6,669 nt of DNA from Anaerolineales bacterium UBA2029. GTDB lineage: Bacteria; Chloroflexota; Anaerolineae; Aggregatilineales; Aggregatilineaceae. The stretch lies in contig DDBP01000310.1 in NCBI GenBank assembly GCA_002332795.1, positions 1-6,669 of the forward strand. The letters are read 5' to 3'. Positions 6,547 to 6,669 of the stretch are shown in pieces. A model generated the notes under the pieces. It was not told the origin of the DNA and ran no database searches. It saw nothing but the letters and a program-made list of their open reading frames with translations. A program made the translations under genes and the position numbers. Within the stretch, counting starts at the first letter, position 1. Every line of letters starts with the position of its first letter.

Positions 6547-6669
6547 TCAGAGCACGCCCTGCTGCCGGTACGCCGTCAGCGTCGCTTCGTCCAGGCCCAG
6601 CACTTCGCGCAGCACCTCGTCGGTGTGCGCGCCGAGCGCGGGCGGCGGACGGCGCACCGTCGCCGGGTT
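6547..6669 (-). CDS. C-terminal end of a CaiB/BaiF-type (family III) CoA-transferase, partial
   Basis: On the minus strand the last 40 codons of a gene run in from the right edge of the window and stop at TGA (6547-6549). The peptide has the typical family ending: PPPALGAHTDEVLREVLGLD, then a short helix and QQGVL at the very end. Family III CoA-transferases (CaiB, BaiF, formyl-CoA transferase, alpha-methylacyl-CoA racemase) move CoA between organic acids. This tail does not include the catalytic aspartate or the CoA-binding part, so the substrate cannot be told. The gene converges on mltG with only 6 bp between the stops. It has no functional link to the other genes here. Confidence 0.85.
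   Translation of the reverse strand, partial: NPATVRRPPPALGAHTDEVLREVLGLDEATLTAYRQQGVL

Overview
The window looks like ordinary chromosomal housekeeping DNA from a high-GC bacterium (GC by eye in the mid-60s percent, codon third positions mostly G or C). The most likely source is Chloroflexota. Three points suggest this. A large membrane-anchored 'baseplate J/gp47-like' protein lies between alaS and ruvX, an arrangement I associate with that phylum. That protein carries an N-terminal alpha/beta segment of the type seen in Chloroflexota homologues. The downstream mltG implies a peptidoglycan-building member. The phylum call is inference from recalled families, not from a search, and I cannot resolve the class.

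Layout. Bases 1-115 hold no recognisable gene. A near-consensus sigma-70 promoter (TTGCCA, 17-bp spacer, TATAAT, 116-144) lies just before alaS (190-3153), which encodes an alanyl-tRNA synthetase of unusual length (987 aa). A 73-bp gap follows, containing a perfect 16-bp inverted repeat (3175-3207). Next come the baseplate-J-like membrane protein gene (3228-4766) and ruvX/yqgF (4763-5242), joined by an ATGA overlap. A 116-bp gap carries a second promoter (TTGGAA, 17-bp spacer, TATACT, 5292-5320) in front of mltG (5359-6540), which encodes an endolytic murein transglycosylase. Only 6 bp beyond its stop, a convergent minus-strand gene ends (6547-6669, partial). Its C-terminus is that of a CaiB/BaiF-type CoA-transferase.

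How the genes fit together. alaS charges tRNA-Ala for translation. RuvX is a small RNase-H-fold protein tied to 16S rRNA end processing or DNA repair. MltG cuts nascent peptidoglycan strands at the membrane. The baseplate-J-like protein has one membrane segment and a large presumably extracytoplasmic part, but no established role. alaS, the membrane protein and ruvX are all co-directional and may be co-transcribed, with the palindrome between the first two as a possible attenuator or processing point. mltG can be transcribed independently. I found no tRNA, rRNA, CRISPR array, insertion sequence or defence system. The items most worth a second look are the roughly 85-residue insertion in AlaRS, the palindrome and the missing ribosome-binding site behind it, and the uncharacterised membrane protein.
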